Shown: positions 1-8,657, numbered from the stretch's first letter. The stretch is 64,000 nucleotides of DNA from Streptomyces sp. DI166 (GCF_900091315.1 NZ_FLSP01000007.1:1-64000), one strand, 5' to 3'. The notes: generated by a model not told the origin, from the sequence alone. Translations and numbers: made by a program.

Positions 1-1207
1 AGTGCAGGGTGCGGGCCTCGGCCAGCTCGCGCTTCTGCGCGGCCGCGGACTTCTCGGCGGCGGCGAGCGCCAGCGAGGCGTGCCGGTAGGCGAGTTCGGC
101 GGCGACGAGCGCGCTGCGCTCACGGGCGGCCTCGGCGTGCGTGACGGCGTACGCGGCGGCGGTGACCCGCTGGGCGAGGTCGGCGGCCCGTACCCGCTCC
201 TGGACGCCGCGCGCGGACAGCCGCCGGGCCAGGGTCCGGGTGCGGCGCTCGGCCCCCGCGTGGATGTCACGCGCGCGTGCGCGGGTCTCGGCCGCCTCCA
301 CGATCCGCCCGAGCAGATCGACGGAACCGGCTGTGAAGTCCCGTTCGGCGATCAGCTCGGCACGTCGGCCCAGCTTGTTGCCGAAGCCGCTGACCAGGTC
401 GGCGAGCCCGTCGGTGTCGCGGGTGTCGGTGACCGCGCGCAGCAGCAGATCGGTGAAGTCGGAGTCCTTCTTCACCGCGAAGAGACCGGCCGCCTCGCCC
501 TCGTCGGCGTTCATCTCCCGCTGGTAGCGGAAGAGTTCGGGGTCGAGGCCGAGGTCGCCGAGGTGCTCGATCCACCGGTCGTGGATCTCCTCCCAGTGCA
601 CCTCCAGGTGCGGATACGCCTTGCCCGCCTCGGTGAGCGCGTCCCGGAAGCCCTTCATGGTGCGCCTGCGCCCCTGCGCGCCGGAGGTGCCCTCGACGGG
701 CGGCCGTACGGCGGTGGACTCGGCGACCGGCAGGTTGTCCAGGGAGAGGCCGGGGCCGGGCCGGAAGGAGTACCAGGCCTCGGCGAACTTGCGCGGGTCG
801 TTGGAGACCTGCCGTCCGCGCCACTCGCTGACCTTGCCGACCACCACGCACTCACCGGTCAGCGTGTGCTGCCACTCCAGGGCGACATGGCCGCAGTCGT
901 CGGCGAGCAGGAACTTGCGCAGCACGCCGGAGCTGGCGCCGCCGAGGGTGTTGCGGTGGCCCGGGAGCATCACCGAGAAGATCAGCTTGAGCAGGACCGA
1001 CTTGCCGCCGCCGTTCTCCAGGAACAGCACGCCCGCGGGCGCGGGCCGGCGCGGCGGGCCGACGGGCTCCTCCTCGAAGAACTCCGCCTGCGTGGGCGCG
1101 GGGTCGGGCACGGGCTCGCCCACGCCGCGCAGGTCAAGCACGGTGTCGGCGTAACGCGCACCGGCGGGCCCGATGGAGTAGAGGCGGACCCGGGACAGCT
1201 CGTACAT
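1..1207 (-). CDS. SMC-like ATPase, JetC/MksB-like (partial, C-terminal part off the left edge)
   Basis: The first 402 codons of a large ATPase are present, starting at ATG 1207; the gene leaves the window before any Walker B or signature motif. A Walker A loop of the SMC/RecN type (ENGGGKS, residues 64-70) is clear, followed by the stretch FRYQREMNADEGEA that resembles the segment after the head lobe of SMC-like ATPases, and from about residue 270 a long Ala/Glu/Arg-rich helix that looks like the start of a coiled coil. It lies 37 bp behind the 293-aa gene, so it is the third gene of one operon. The order (winged-helix/helical protein, smaller protein, SMC-like ATPase) matches MukF-MukE-MukB, MksFEB and Wadjet JetABC. 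What I see is the ATPase; its role as a condensin-like or plasmid-defence motor is inference. Confidence 0.75.
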   Translation of the reverse strand, partial: MYELSRVRLYSIGPAGARYADTVLDLRGVGEPVPDPAPTQAEFFEEEPVGPPRRPAPAGVLFLENGGGKSVLLKLIFSVMLPGHRNTLGGASSGVLRKFLLADDCGHVALEWQHTLTGECVVVGKVSEWRGRQVSNDPRKFAEAWYSFRPGPGLSLDNLPVAESTAVRPPVEGTSGAQGRRRTMKGFRDALTEAGKAYPHLEVHWEEIHDRWIEHLGDLGLDPELFRYQREMNADEGEAAGLFAVKKDSDFTDLLLRAVTDTRDTDGLADLVSGFGNKLGRRAELIAERDFTAGSVDLLGRIVEAAETRARARDIHAGAERRTRTLARRLSARGVQERVRAADLAQRVTAAAYAVTHAEAARERSALVAAELAYRHASLALAAAEKSAAAQKRELAEARTLH

Positions 1208-1244
1208 GGCGGACTCTCGTAAGTCTTCGGCAGGTGGGGGGTGT

Positions 1245-2126
1245 TCAGGCGGAGTGGAACGGCAGCCCGGCGTCGGCCACCAGGTCCAGGTCGTCGGTCT
1301 CGTCCGGCGGCAGCAGGGTCGCCGAGCCGTCGGTGACCGGGACGACGCCCAGTTCCAGCAGCTCTGCCATGGCGGCGCTGCCCGCCATGTCACGGACCTG
1401 GAGCTGGTAGCGGGCGGTGGTGCGGTACGTACCGCCGTTGTCGTCGCCGGTGCGCTGGAGGAACCCGGAGTCGGTGAGGAACGCGACGGCCTTGCCGACG
1501 ATGCCGGTGGTGGACCCGGCGAGGCGGCGGGCGTCCTTGGTGGCGCCGGTGGCGGTGCGTCTGGCCCAGATCCGCCAGGCGGCCTCCAGTCCGGGCGCGT
1601 CGGTGGCCGGGTCGGTGTTCTCGCCCTGCTGCTCGGCCCGCTCCTCCAGGCGCCGGCAGGCCTGCCGTACGAAGGCGTCGACGCCGTTGACGGAGACGCG
1701 GCCGATGTAGCCGTCGTCGGCGAGGTCCTCGGGCCGCGGGAAGGCCATGGCGGCGACGGCGAGGTGGGCGAGGCCGTGCAGGAACCGGTCGCCGCCGTCG
1801 GCGGAGGTGCGCCGGGCGTAGTCGCCCATACGGACGGCGAACACCGAGTCCTCGGCGGCGGTCACCGCCATCCCCGCGCGCGGGGACACCTCCAGCACGA
1901 TCAGGCCGAGCCCGGTGGCGACGGCGTCCGCGAGCCGGGCGAAGGGCGGGTCGTCGCGATAACGCCGGAGCAGTTCGGTGTACTCCTGGTCGCGCGCGGG
2001 CTGGAGCTTCGGCTGGAGGCCGAAGGACACCAGGCGCGCGGCGTCGGCGGCGTCGGCGGGCGTGACGGCGGCACCGGCGGAGGGGGCTGCGGCCTCCGGC
2101 TCGCTCCACTCGACGTGCTCGGTCAC
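1245..2126 (-). CDS. MksE/JetB-like putative condensin accessory protein
   Basis: A 293-aa acidic protein with no signal peptide or membrane segment, starting at GTG 2126 behind a strong AAGGAG site. I do not recognise it from motifs alone. Length, position between the 508-aa protein and the SMC-like ATPase, and a C-terminal half that reads like winged-helix segments (residues about 190-250, ending in TTARYQLQVRDM) fit the MukE/MksE/JetB class. The gaps are 31 bp upstream and 37 bp downstream, so the three genes should be co-transcribed. A JetD-like nuclease, if present, would lie beyond the left edge. Function is inferred from operon layout only. Confidence 0.6.
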   Translation of the reverse strand: MTEHVEWSEPEAAAPSAGAAVTPADAADAARLVSFGLQPKLQPARDQEYTELLRRYRDDPPFARLADAVATGLGLIVLEVSPRAGMAVTAAEDSVFAVRMGDYARRTSADGGDRFLHGLAHLAVAAMAFPRPEDLADDGYIGRVSVNGVDAFVRQACRRLEERAEQQGENTDPATDAPGLEAAWRIWARRTATGATKDARRLAGSTTGIVGKAVAFLTDSGFLQRTGDDNGGTYRTTARYQLQVRDMAGSAAMAELLELGVVPVTDGSATLLPPDETDDLDLVADAGLPFHSA

Positions 2127-2157
2127 GGTCGGTCTCCTTGCTGTGCTGTCTTTCGGG

Positions 2158-3684
2158 TCATGCTGCTTCCGTCCGGTCCGCCGCCATTCCGGCCGCGTCC
2201 AGCAGGGCCGTGCCGACGATCAGGTCCGCCCCGCCGAACTCCGGGTCGTCGAGTTCGGTGCCGTCGTCCACGGCGAACAGCAGCTTCTCCTCGCCCTGCC
2301 GGTAGGCGGTGCCGACGGCCGGGCTGGCCGCGTGCACGGCCAGCAGGGCGACCAGGTAGGGCAGGTCGGGGTCGGAGCGGCGGGCCTCGGCGAGCAGTCC
2401 GGACAGCCGGCGCGGCGCGTCCGCCGGGAGGTCGAGCAGTTCCATGGCGGCGGCGAGCTGCTCCTCGGTGAACCGGCTGTCGTCCGGAGTGGCGATGAGG
2501 TCCGGCTCGGGCATCTCCGCACCCAGGTGCTCCCGCTCCACCGGGGGCGTCAGCAGTATGTCGACCAGGTCGCCCACACGTACCGACACCGGCGTCCGCA
2601 GACCGGTCCCGCGCGCGAAGAACGCGTCGGTGACCCGGACCGCCTGTTCGACCGGCATCGGCAGCAGAGGCGCGACGAGCTGGCCGTAGAGGTCGATCCC
2701 GGCCGTGGCCGTGGGGGTGGCGAAGGCCTGCCGGTCCTGCTCCGCGCGGAACAGCGGTCCGGCCTCCAGCAGGCGGGACTGGAGCTGGGTGTGGCGCCGG
2801 ATGCAGTCCTTGACGATGTCGACGAGTTCGGCGGCGCGGCGCTTGTGCTCGGGGTCCTCGGACTCGTCGCGGGCCTTGCGGATGTTGGTGAGGATCGCGT
2901 TCTCGTGGCGGTAGCGGTCGGCGACGTGGTCCAGCGCCTCGGCGATCATGTCGGGCACGGCCTGGAGCCAGTCCACCGCGCGGACGTTGCGCCGGGTCGC
3001 GTCCAGGGCCCTGCGCAGGGTCTCCGAGTACTGCACGGTCCGGTAGCGGGCCTGCTCGGCGGCGAGCTGGGCGTCGGCGAGGCGGCCCCGGCTGATCAGC
3101 ACCTCCAGCTTGACCTCGGCGGCGATCTGGGCGCTGGTGACGTCGGTGTCGAGGGCGCCGACGAGGACGTTGACGGCCTCGTCCGTGGTCCGCAGGTACA
3201 CCGTGCCGCCGGGGCCGGGGACCTCCTCGATCAGCTTGAAGTCGTAGTCGCGCCGGACATAGGTGCCATCGGCGGTGAAAGTGCCGTAGACGGCGCGGAA
3301 TCCGCGGTCGATGCTGCCGACGTTGATCAGGTTCTCCAGCACCCAGCGCGCCACGCGCTCGTGCTCGGCGACGGGGCGCTGCGGGGCCTGTGCGGCGATG
3401 CGCGGGATGAGCCTGGCCACTATCTGATCGTGGTCGGCGCCCGTGTCGAAGTCCATGTTCAGGGTGACCAGGTCGATGGCGGCGAGCGCCACCTCCGCCA
3501 TGCCGTAGACCGAGTACTCACCGGCGAGGTTCGCCTTGCGCGCGTCGAGGTCGTGCAGGGGGGCGGTGCAGGCGAGCGCGCGCAGGCGCCGCGCCAGGCC
3601 CTCGTCGGCGGCCGGGCCCGGCGCGGGGCGCGGCCCCGCGCTGAGCTGGGGCGGAACGCTGTCCGTCGATGCAGGCGAAGTCAC
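2158..3684 (-). CDS. MksF/JetA-like putative kleisin subunit
   Basis: A protein of 508 aa from GTG 3684; longer versions from ATG 3714 or GTG 3747 are open but lack a ribosome site. I prefer 3684 because a TAGTCT -10-like hexamer ends seven bases before it, which would give a leaderless message. The N-terminal third looks like winged-helix folds, the middle (residues about 190-310) is helical and rich in Ala/Arg/Glu, typical of kleisin-type linkers, and the C-terminal part is mixed. No catalytic motif is visible. It heads the operon with the 293-aa protein and the SMC-like ATPase. MukF/MksF/JetA similarity is my reading of size, order and layout, not of a diagnostic motif. Confidence 0.6.
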   Translation of the reverse strand: MTSPASTDSVPPQLSAGPRPAPGPAADEGLARRLRALACTAPLHDLDARKANLAGEYSVYGMAEVALAAIDLVTLNMDFDTGADHDQIVARLIPRIAAQAPQRPVAEHERVARWVLENLINVGSIDRGFRAVYGTFTADGTYVRRDYDFKLIEEVPGPGGTVYLRTTDEAVNVLVGALDTDVTSAQIAAEVKLEVLISRGRLADAQLAAEQARYRTVQYSETLRRALDATRRNVRAVDWLQAVPDMIAEALDHVADRYRHENAILTNIRKARDESEDPEHKRRAAELVDIVKDCIRRHTQLQSRLLEAGPLFRAEQDRQAFATPTATAGIDLYGQLVAPLLPMPVEQAVRVTDAFFARGTGLRTPVSVRVGDLVDILLTPPVEREHLGAEMPEPDLIATPDDSRFTEEQLAAAMELLDLPADAPRRLSGLLAEARRSDPDLPYLVALLAVHAASPAVGTAYRQGEEKLLFAVDDGTELDDPEFGGADLIVGTALLDAAGMAADRTEAA

Positions 3685-3690
3685 GGTGCA

Positions 3691-3710
3691 CAGACTAGGT
3701 GCTAGGTCTG
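3691..3710. promoter_or_regulatory. Imperfect inverted repeat at the SMC-like operon promoter
   Basis: CAGACTAG-gtg-CTAGGTCTG is an inverted repeat with one extra base in the right arm. It covers the -10-like TAGTCT (minus strand) just before the preferred GTG start. It could be an operator for the condensin-like operon; the GntR regulator next door is a candidate but its own predicted site (4547) is different. Confidence 0.35.
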
Positions 3711-3794
3711 ACATCGACCCAAACGACTCAGAAGCCCCGGTCGTCACCGGGACGCGACAACGGGCCCGGCCGGCGACAACAGGCCCGACCGGCC

Positions 3795-4496
3795 TCAGGC
3801 GCCCCCGTCCTCCCCCACCCGCCGCCGGTAGACCTCCACCATCCGTCGCAGCGAGTCGTCGAGGTATCCGCCGAGGATTCGTTCCGCCTCGTCGCGGTCG
3901 CCGTTGTGGAGGGCCTGCAGGAGCTCCTGGTTGCGGACCAGATAGGGCTCGTGCAGCCGTCGCGGGTCGTCCACCACGTGGAAGGCCAGCCGCAGTTCGG
4001 CGAAGACGCTGCGCATCAGCTCGTCGGTACGGTCGCTGCCCGCCAGGGCCACCAGCTCCCGGTGGAAGTGGATATTGGCCGTACCCACTCCCTTCCAGTC
4101 ACCTTCGCGCGCCGCCCGCTGTCCCCCCGCGACGGCCTCCTCCAGGTCGCCGAGGTCGTACGGCGGCTTGCCGAGACCCCGGACGACAGCGCACTCGACG
4201 AGCTTGCGGGTGCGGTAGATGTCCTCGACGTCCTCGACGGTCAGGACCCGGACGAAGACGCCCCGGTTGAGCTCGTGGACGAGCAGGCGTTCGTGCGTGA
4301 GCAGCCGGAACGCCTCGCGCAGCGTGTTGCGGGAGACCCCGAGCGCGCCGCCGATGCCGTCCTCCGACAGGCGGGTGCCGGGCGGGAAGTACCCCTCGGC
4401 GATGCGGGTCCTGAGGATGTCCGAGACCCGCTCGGCGGTGCTGGTGCGCCCCAGGAGCGCACGGTCGTCGGCAAGACCCGACAGCTGCTCTGCCAT
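3795..4496 (-). CDS. GntR-family regulator, FadR/FCD subfamily
   Basis: A 233-aa DNA-binding regulator. The N-terminal winged helix (residues about 18-85) contains the typical GntR sequence PPGTRLSEDGIGGALGVSRN and the recognition helix NTLREAFRLL. The rest is an all-helical FCD ligand-binding domain with scattered Asp/His residues that usually bind a metal and a carboxylate ligand. It is divergent from pxpA, and the 140-bp gap holds a site matching the FadR-subfamily operator consensus. The likely job is repression of pxpABC, with 5-oxoproline or a related acid as the signal; that ligand is inference. Confidence 0.9.
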   Translation of the reverse strand: MAEQLSGLADDRALLGRTSTAERVSDILRTRIAEGYFPPGTRLSEDGIGGALGVSRNTLREAFRLLTHERLLVHELNRGVFVRVLTVEDVEDIYRTRKLVECAVVRGLGKPPYDLGDLEEAVAGGQRAAREGDWKGVGTANIHFHRELVALAGSDRTDELMRSVFAELRLAFHVVDDPRRLHEPYLVRNQELLQALHNGDRDEAERILGGYLDDSLRRMVEVYRRRVGEDGGA

Positions 4497-4540
4497 GCCC
4501 GGAATTCAAGCGCAGATACCGGAACGAAACAACGCGGGTA

Positions 4541-4570
4541 TTGAGGGATCGTTCAACAATCCTCTACCTT
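4541..4570 (+). promoter_or_regulatory. Putative pxpABC promoter
   Basis: TTGAGG (4541-4546), an 18-bp spacer and TACCTT (4565-4570) form a vegetative-type promoter about 65 bp before the pxpA start. The spacer contains the GntR operator, so bound repressor would cover the polymerase site. Confidence 0.5.
4547..4561. promoter_or_regulatory. FadR-type GntR operator between the regulator and pxpA
   Basis: GATCGTT-c-AACAATC is a near-perfect inverted repeat (one mismatch per arm). Its core TCGTTCAACAA fits the published FadR-subfamily consensus TNGTNNNACNA exactly. It sits in the intergenic region of the regulator and pxpABC, where an autoregulated local repressor would bind. Confidence 0.65.
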
Positions 4571-4636
4571 GCTACGGACGGCGCCCGCTTCCCCCACCAC
4601 TCCCGCACGGCAGGTTCGGCCGAGGACAGGAGACCC

Positions 4637-5395
4637 ATGACCGCGATCGATCTGAACGCCGACCTCGGCGAGGGCTTCGGCCGCTGGCGGCTGACCGACG
4701 ACGAACGGCTGCTGTCCGTCGTCACCAGCGCCAACGTGGCCTGCGGGTTCCACGCCGGGGACGCCGCCACCATGCGGCGGGTGTGCGAGCTGGCGGCCGA
4801 GCGCGGGGTTCGCATCGGCGCCCAGGTCTCCTACCGGGACCTCGCGGGATTCGGGCGGCGCGCGATGGACGTGCCGCCCGAGGAGCTGACGGCCGAGATC
4901 GCCTACCAGATCGGCGCGTTGGAGGTCTTCGCCCGCGCGGCGGGCACGCGCGTGTCCTACGTCAAACCGCACGGCGCGCTCTACAACCGGGTCGTGCACG
5001 ACGAGGAGCAGGCGGGCGCGGTCGTCGACGGAGTGCTCCTCGCCGACGCCTCGCTGCCGGTGCTCGGGCTGCCCGGCTCGCGGCTGCTGAAGCTGGCCGG
5101 GAAGGCGGGACTGCCGACCGTCACGGAGGCGTTCGCAGACCGCGCCTACACCGAGGAGGGCACGCTCGTGCCGCGCGGACGGGAGGGCGCCGTGGTCACC
5201 GACCCGGACGCCGTCGTGGCCCGCTCGGTGAGCATGGCCCGCTTCGGCGAGGTCGACGCCCACGGCGGGGCGCGCATCCGGGTGCGGGCCCGCTCCCTGT
5301 GTCTGCACGGCGACACGCCCGGCGCGGTGGACCTGGCCCGCCGGATCCGCGAGCGGCTCCTGGGCGCGGGCGTCCGGGTGGAGGCCTTCGCATGA
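4637..5395 (+). CDS. pxpA: 5-oxoprolinase subunit A (LamB/YcsF family)
   Basis: A 252-aa cytosolic protein opening with IDLNADLGEGFGRW, the signature of the LamB/YcsF family. PxpA carries the hydrolytic half of the ATP-dependent prokaryotic 5-oxoprolinase, which opens pyroglutamate to glutamate together with PxpB and PxpC. Further family features are CGFHAGD (about residue 37), VKPHGALYN (about 110) and a conserved C-terminal SLCLHGD. The start has a GGAGA ribosome site nine bases upstream. It overlaps pxpB by ATGA, so the three subunits are translationally coupled. The divergent GntR gene probably controls the operon. Confidence 0.95.
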   Translation: MTAIDLNADLGEGFGRWRLTDDERLLSVVTSANVACGFHAGDAATMRRVCELAAERGVRIGAQVSYRDLAGFGRRAMDVPPEELTAEIAYQIGALEVFARAAGTRVSYVKPHGALYNRVVHDEEQAGAVVDGVLLADASLPVLGLPGSRLLKLAGKAGLPTVTEAFADRAYTEEGTLVPRGREGAVVTDPDAVVARSVSMARFGEVDAHGGARIRVRARSLCLHGDTPGAVDLARRIRERLLGAGVRVEAFA

Positions 5396-6030
5396 GGGCG
5401 TTGCAGGTCGGCGGCGACGCCCTGCTCGTCGAGGTGTCCTCGGGCGAGCAGGCCCGGGCGCTGCACGCGGAGTTGCTGCGCCGCCGCGCGGAGGGCTCAC
5501 TGTCCGTCCGTGAGATCGTCCCGGCCGCGCGTACGGTCCTCCTCGACGGAGTGACCGACCCGGCCCGGCTGGCGTCGGAACTGACCGCCGCCGAGACCCC
5601 GGCCGCGCCCCCACGCGCGGGCGGGGTCGTCGAACTCCCCGTCCGCTACGACGGCCCGGACCTGGCGGACGTCGCCGCGCACTGGGGCGTCGGCCCCGAG
5701 GAGGCCGCCCGCATCCACGCGGACACCGAGTTCACGGTCGCCTTCTGCGGTTTCGCGCCCGGCTTCGGCTATCTGACGGGGCTGCCCGCGCACTACGACG
5801 TGCCCCGCCGGGCCACACCGCGCACCGCGGTCCCCGCCGGTTCGGTGGCGCTCGCCGGACCGTACACGGGCGTCTACCCGCGCTCGTCCCCGGGCGGCTG
5901 GCAGCTCATCGGCATCACGGACGCGGTTCTGTGGGACCACGCGCGCGTACCGGCCGCATTGCTGTCACCCGGCACGCGCGTGCGGTTCGTTCCCGTGACC
6001 GCCCCGGCGTCCACCGCGAGGCCCGCATGA
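5392..6030 (+). CDS. pxpB: 5-oxoprolinase subunit B (KipI-like)
   Basis: A 212-aa protein of the allophanate-hydrolase subunit 1/KipI family. The C-terminal half has the family core: FAPGFGYLTGLP, then RRATPRTAVPAGSVALAG and YTGVYPRSSPGGWQLIG. Together with PxpC it forms the ATP-using phosphorylating half of 5-oxoprolinase. The start ATG overlaps the pxpA stop and its own stop overlaps the pxpC start (ATGA both times), as expected for subunits made in fixed ratio. The N-terminal domain is shorter than in Bacillus KipI, where the protein also acts as a kinase inhibitor; nothing here suggests that second role. Confidence 0.95.
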   Translation: MRALQVGGDALLVEVSSGEQARALHAELLRRRAEGSLSVREIVPAARTVLLDGVTDPARLASELTAAETPAAPPRAGGVVELPVRYDGPDLADVAAHWGVGPEEAARIHADTEFTVAFCGFAPGFGYLTGLPAHYDVPRRATPRTAVPAGSVALAGPYTGVYPRSSPGGWQLIGITDAVLWDHARVPAALLSPGTRVRFVPVTAPASTARPA

Positions 6031-6893
6031 CCGACCGCGCCCTGGCCGTCGTACGCGCGGGTGCCCTGACCACGGTCCAGGACACCGGCCGTCCGGGCCA
6101 CGCCCACCTCGGGGTGCCCCGCTCCGGCGCCCTGGACGCCCCCGCGGCGGCGCTGGCGAACCGGCTGGTGGGCAATCCGCCCCAGGCTGCAGTGCTGGAG
6201 ACCACGCTCAACGGGGTCGCCGTGCGCCCGCGTTCGGCGGTCACCGCCGCCGTCGCGGGCGCCCCCTGCGCGGTCACCGTGGACGGCCGCCCGGCCCCGT
6301 GGAGCGCCCCGGTGCATGTACCCGCAGGAGCGGTACTGGACATCGGCCCGGCCGACCTGGGCCTGCGCAGCTACGTCGCCTTCGCGGGCGGCGTCATCGT
6401 GGACCCGGTGCTCGGCAGCCGCTCCACGGACCTGCTGTCCGGCCTCGGCCCCGCACCGCTGGCGGACGGCACGGTGCTGCCCCTGGGCATCCCGGCGAAC
6501 CTCCACGCGCGCGTGGACGTGGCCCCGCAGCCGTCCCCGCCCACGGAGCTGCTCCTCCGCGTCACCCTCGGCCCCCGCGACGACTGGTTCACGCCAGAGG
6601 CCGTACGGACCTTCACCACCCGCACCTACGAGGTCTCCCCCGCGAGCAACCGCATCGGCCTGCGCACCCGGGGCCCCGCCCTGGAGCGGGCGGCCGCGGG
6701 CGAACTCCCCAGCGAGGGCATGGTGCTGGGCGCGGTCCAGGTCCCGCCCGACGGCAGGCCGGTGGTGTTCCTGGCGGACCATCCGACGACGGGGGGCTAC
6801 CCGGTGATCGCGGTGGTGCGCCCCGAGGACCTTCCGGCAGCGGCCCAGGCGGTACCGGGGACGCCGGTGCGGTTCATCGCTGCGGGCAGGTGA
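6027..6893 (+). CDS. pxpC: 5-oxoprolinase subunit C (KipA-like, biotin-dependent carboxylase-like domain)
   Basis: A 288-aa protein of the allophanate-hydrolase subunit 2/KipA family. Typical segments are TTVQDTGRPGHAHLGVPRSG near residue 15, RSYVAFAGGV near 113, LGPRDDWFT near 180, SPASNRIGLR near 205 and the C-terminal ADHPTTGGYPVIAVV. With PxpB it phosphorylates 5-oxoproline for ring opening by PxpA. It is the last gene of pxpABC and is followed five bases later by a strong two-way terminator. At 288 aa it is close to the usual length. Confidence 0.95.
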   Translation: MTDRALAVVRAGALTTVQDTGRPGHAHLGVPRSGALDAPAAALANRLVGNPPQAAVLETTLNGVAVRPRSAVTAAVAGAPCAVTVDGRPAPWSAPVHVPAGAVLDIGPADLGLRSYVAFAGGVIVDPVLGSRSTDLLSGLGPAPLADGTVLPLGIPANLHARVDVAPQPSPPTELLLRVTLGPRDDWFTPEAVRTFTTRTYEVSPASNRIGLRTRGPALERAAAGELPSEGMVLGAVQVPPDGRPVVFLADHPTTGGYPVIAVVRPEDLPAAAQAVPGTPVRFIAAGR

Positions 6894-6898
6894 ACGAC

Positions 6899-6929
6899 GC
6901 GGGTCGGGCCCCGGGACGGCCCGACCCGC
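6899..6929. terminator. Bidirectional terminator between pxpC and the HEAT-like gene
   Basis: A perfect 12-bp stem, GCGGGTCGGGCC with GGCCCGACCCGC, and a 7-base loop lie between two convergent genes. There is no T-run, which is usual for Streptomyces terminators. Confidence 0.8.
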
Positions 6930-6938
6930 GCGGGGCGT

Positions 6939-8357
6939 TCACCCGGTGGGCGTGTCCGGCCCGATCCGGCTGCGTACGGCGGTCTGCACCTCGGCCTCCT
7001 CGGCCGGGTCGGCGGCGAGCCTGCGCAGACGCTCCACGACACGGTTGTCACCGGTCTCAGCGTGCCGGGCGGCGATCTCGCGGGTGGTCTCCTCGCAGTC
7101 CCAGAGGCACTCGACGGCGAACCCGGAGCGGAAGGAGGGATCGGTGGCGGCCAGCGCGCGGGCGGTCCGGCCGCGCAGGTGGGAGGAGGCGGTCTCGCGG
7201 TAGATGTGGCGCAGGACGGGGGCGGCGCAGGCGATGCCGAGCCGGCCGGCGCCGTCGACGAGCGTCCACAGGGTCGGCGCGTCGGGGCCCTCGCCCCGGA
7301 CGGCCTCGCGCAGTGCCGCGAGGACCAGGTCCTTGTCCTGGGCCCCACCGCGGCAGGCGAGCATGCGCCCGGCGGCGGCGCCCAGCGGATCGGGGCGGTG
7401 GACCCAGCCGCGGGCCCGGTCTACGGCGGCGACACTGCGCATCCGTTCGAAGGCGTCGACGGCGGCGTCCACGACGAAGCGCGGCCCGTCGGAGACAGCG
7501 GCCTCGATCAGGTCGAGGGCGTCGGGGTCGTCGCTGTCGGCGAGATAGCGCAGGGCGGTACAGCGGGCGCCCTCGGTGCCGTCCTTGGCGGCCTGCACGA
7601 TCTCCGGCCGGTCCTCGGGACCCGCGACGGCGGCGAGACACCGGGCGGCGGGCACATGGAGCACGGCACCGCGGTCGATGCCCTGCTGGGCCCATTCGAA
7701 GACGGCGCGCACGCTCCAGCCGGGGCGGGGCCCGGAGGGGCGCATCTGCCGCTGCCAGCGGTCGAAACAGCCGGCTTCCTGGGCGGCACGCACACGCGTG
7801 GCGATCGATTCGCGCGGATCCTCGGCCCACAGCCGCCACGGGCGTGGCTCGAAGGCGTCGCGTACGGCGGCGGCCAGGGCGGCCTCGCCCTCGGGGTCGG
7901 TGGAGAAGCGGGCCAGCACCGGCGCCGCGAGGGCGCGCAGGCCCGCGTCGTCGTCGCGCAGCGCCAGTTCGTCCAGGGCCCAGGCCCAGTTCGAGCCGGT
8001 GGCGGCGTACCTGCGCAGCAGGGCGAGCGCGTCGCGCCTGCCGTAGGACGCCAGGTGGCCGAGGACGGCCAGGGCCAGGCCCGTGCGTGACTCCTCGGTG
8101 TCGTAGACGTCCTCGACGCCGAGGAGATGGGCCTCGATCTCGTCCAGCTCGCCGTTGAGGTCGAGGTAGAGCCGGGCGTAGTAGAGGGAGCGGTTCTCCA
8201 CCTGCCAGTCGTGGCGGGGGTCGTTGAGCACGCAGTGGTTGAGGGCCGCGAGCGCTTCGGCCCGCGGTGCGGTGAGCGCGTGCAGCGTGCCGTCGCCGCG
8301 GCCCCGCTGGAGCAGGCCGAGCAACGTGCCACTGGGCGCTATGACCGGATCGAACAT
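6939..8357 (-). CDS. HEAT-repeat-like protein of unknown function
   Basis: A 472-aa protein built of helical repeats rich in Ala, Arg and Asp, for instance ALRYLADSDDPDALDLIEAAV and similar units, which read as HEAT/Armadillo pairs through most of its length. There is no signal peptide, membrane span or catalytic motif. I chose ATG 8357 (MFDPVIAPSG) over GTG 8372 because GAGG lies nine bases before it. Such proteins usually act as binding scaffolds. The neighbouring ankyrin-repeat gene is on the same strand, 300 bp upstream. No function can be named. Confidence 0.8.
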   Translation of the reverse strand: MFDPVIAPSGTLLGLLQRGRGDGTLHALTAPRAEALAALNHCVLNDPRHDWQVENRSLYYARLYLDLNGELDEIEAHLLGVEDVYDTEESRTGLALAVLGHLASYGRRDALALLRRYAATGSNWAWALDELALRDDDAGLRALAAPVLARFSTDPEGEAALAAAVRDAFEPRPWRLWAEDPRESIATRVRAAQEAGCFDRWQRQMRPSGPRPGWSVRAVFEWAQQGIDRGAVLHVPAARCLAAVAGPEDRPEIVQAAKDGTEGARCTALRYLADSDDPDALDLIEAAVSDGPRFVVDAAVDAFERMRSVAAVDRARGWVHRPDPLGAAAGRMLACRGGAQDKDLVLAALREAVRGEGPDAPTLWTLVDGAGRLGIACAAPVLRHIYRETASSHLRGRTARALAATDPSFRSGFAVECLWDCEETTREIAARHAETGDNRVVERLRRLAADPAEEAEVQTAVRSRIGPDTPTG

Positions 8358-8657
8358 GGGAAACAGCCTCACATCAAGCGTCGACGCAACCGGGGACGTG
8401 CTCTACCTGGCCGCGTGACAACACGTCGGGGCGCCCGCCGTTTCCTGCTTGCTGTAGACCATTTTCCTCTGCCTCTCGTCGGTGGCCCATGCGGACCGCA
8501 TCACGGTCCGCGCGGTGCGGCAACACCTGCCCAGCCATCGCGTCCGTGAATCACGACGCCATGATGACTCGGCAGTTCCGCCTGCCGCGACCGATATTTC
8601 GGCGGCCCCTTACCGCCTCCCCCGTTTTCTGTGTCGTTGCTGGTCAGACCATACGGA
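8358..8657. other. Gene-free 300-bp stretch between the ankyrin and HEAT-like genes
   Basis: It should hold the promoter of the HEAT-like gene (GAGG ribosome site close to its start). Short plus-strand frames here do not look like proteins. I see no clear promoter, hairpin or repeat. Confidence 0.5.

Noticed and set aside
1-3710. Calling the left-edge operon a confirmed Wadjet defence system
   Set aside because: JetD and the ATPase signature are not in the window and the surroundings are core genes, not a defence island.
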